In this document: piece after piece, positions 5,396 through 5,842 of the stretch
How the letters are laid out: the number at the start of each line of letters is the position of its first letter
Position numbering within the stretch: position 1 is the stretch's first letter
Translations under genes and position numbers: made by a program
Source of the DNA: Patescibacteria group bacterium
GTDB taxonomy: Bacteria > Patescibacteriota > Patescibacteriia > Veblenbacterales > UBA10138
NCBI GenBank assembly: GCA_003512705.1
Contig: DOPF01000020.1
Coordinates: 16,008 to 21,849, forward strand
Reading direction: 5' to 3'
Length of the DNA: 5,842 bases
The notes under the pieces: generated by a model
Databases searched by the model: none
What the model saw: the letters and a program-made list of their open reading frames with translations, nothing else
Told to the model about the DNA's origin: nothing

Positions 5396-5842
5396 ATGAT
5401 AAAAATAAAACCTACCACGATGGCTATCGCGGAAGTAACAAAGTGGCTTCACCACGGTGAGGTGTTGGCGGCCCCTACCGAAACCGCTTATGGTTTGTTG
5501 GCTTTGGCGACGTCTGCCCGAGCTGTAAAAAAGGTATTTAAAATAAAGGGCCGGGCGCCCAACCAAGCCTCGGCAATTTTGGTGGCGGACTTAAAAATGG
5601 CGCAAAAATATGGCAAATTTTCACCAGTGGCGTTAAGACTGGCAAAAAAATATTGGCCCGGGCCATTAACATTAGTGGTGCCGGTTAGGAGTATGGGTCG
5701 GTTGGCTCGAGCGACTATTAAAGACGGTTATATTGGTATGCGTGTTCCGCGGCAAAAATTTTTGCTTAAATTGTTAAAAAAAATAAACCAGCCGCTTACG
5801 GCCACTTCGGCTAATATCAGCGGCCAGAAAAATTTATATTCT
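5396..5842 (+). CDS. tsaC: Threonylcarbamoyl-AMP synthase (TsaC/Sua5/YrdC family), 3'-truncated by window edge
   Basis: This enzyme makes L-threonylcarbamoyl-AMP from threonine, bicarbonate and ATP. It is the first step of the t6A37 modification of ANN-decoding tRNAs, completed by the TsaB/TsaD/TsaE proteins. The 149 visible residues show the family motifs in order: PTETAYGL (27-34), the basic KIKGR (49-53), WPGPLTLV (87-94), RVP (116-118) and TSANISG (137-143, containing the SxN motif). The frame is open to the last base, so the C-terminus is outside the window. The YrdC domain is almost complete; whether a Sua5 C-terminal domain follows cannot be seen. ATG 5396 is chosen because MIKIKPTT resembles family N-termini. 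ATG 5420 is an alternative, with TATGAT at 5395-5400 as a possible -10 box in that case. An AGG at 5381 is at most a weak ribosome binding site. The gene is separated from leuS by 277 bp of repeats and may have its own promoter. Confidence 0.93.
   Translation, partial: MIKIKPTTMAIAEVTKWLHHGEVLAAPTETAYGLLALATSARAVKKVFKIKGRAPNQASAILVADLKMAQKYGKFSPVALRLAKKYWPGPLTLVVPVRSMGRLARATIKDGYIGMRVPRQKFLLKLLKKINQPLTATSANISGQKNLYS

Noticed and set aside
5389..5460. Short 23-codon frame (ATG 5389) overlapping the tsaC start
   Set aside because: It is out of frame with tsaC, has no ribosome binding site and has an unremarkable peptide. A regulatory upstream ORF cannot be supported from this alone.
5339..5566. 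Minus-strand open frame across the start of tsaC
   Set aside because: It overlaps the clear TsaC coding frame (PTETAYGL, KGR) and the palindrome. The predicted peptide has no family features.

Overview
The window looks like a chromosomal segment from a small-genome, moderately AT-rich bacterium, most likely from the Patescibacteria/CPR radiation. This placement is an inference. It rests on the gene styles (a GalT-like HIT protein with two metal sites, and a LeuRS lacking the leucine-specific domain but carrying extra insertions), on very tight gene packing with no clear Shine-Dalgarno motifs, and on 'GTCATTGCGAGCG'-type palindromic repeats. TGA terminates two genes, so the genetic code is the standard bacterial one. 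This argues against the CPR lineages that reassign UGA.

Positions 1-5118 form one compact same-strand gene cluster. A 5'-truncated yebC (1-702) overlaps ruvC (692-1201). A GalT-like nucleotidyltransferase (1211-2152) follows after 9 bp, and leuS (2155-5118) after 2 bp. The intergenic stretch 5119-5395 is almost entirely repeat material: four degenerate heptamers, one complete hairpin element, several decayed partial copies of that element, and a perfect 32-bp palindrome. A 3'-truncated tsaC/sua5-family gene (5396-5842) runs off the end. Three of the five genes serve translation or tRNA (YebC, LeuRS and the t6A enzyme TsaC), one serves recombination (RuvC), and one is a sugar-nucleotide or nucleotide transferase.

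The standout is leuS. Its 987-residue reading frame is uninterrupted and has all the class Ia landmarks, but it carries two insertions at the two borders of the editing (CP1) domain. At the entry side (about residues 239-277) the coding sequence is a full copy of the palindromic element also present downstream of the gene, with a 24-bp in-frame tandem duplication at its left edge. At the exit side (about residues 415-565) there is a whole Nudix hydrolase domain with a perfect Nudix box. Removing both leaves about 800 residues, an ordinary LeuRS length. A second curiosity is the perfect palindrome just upstream of tsaC, whose centre contains the 10-mer core of the Neisseria DNA uptake sequence in both orientations.
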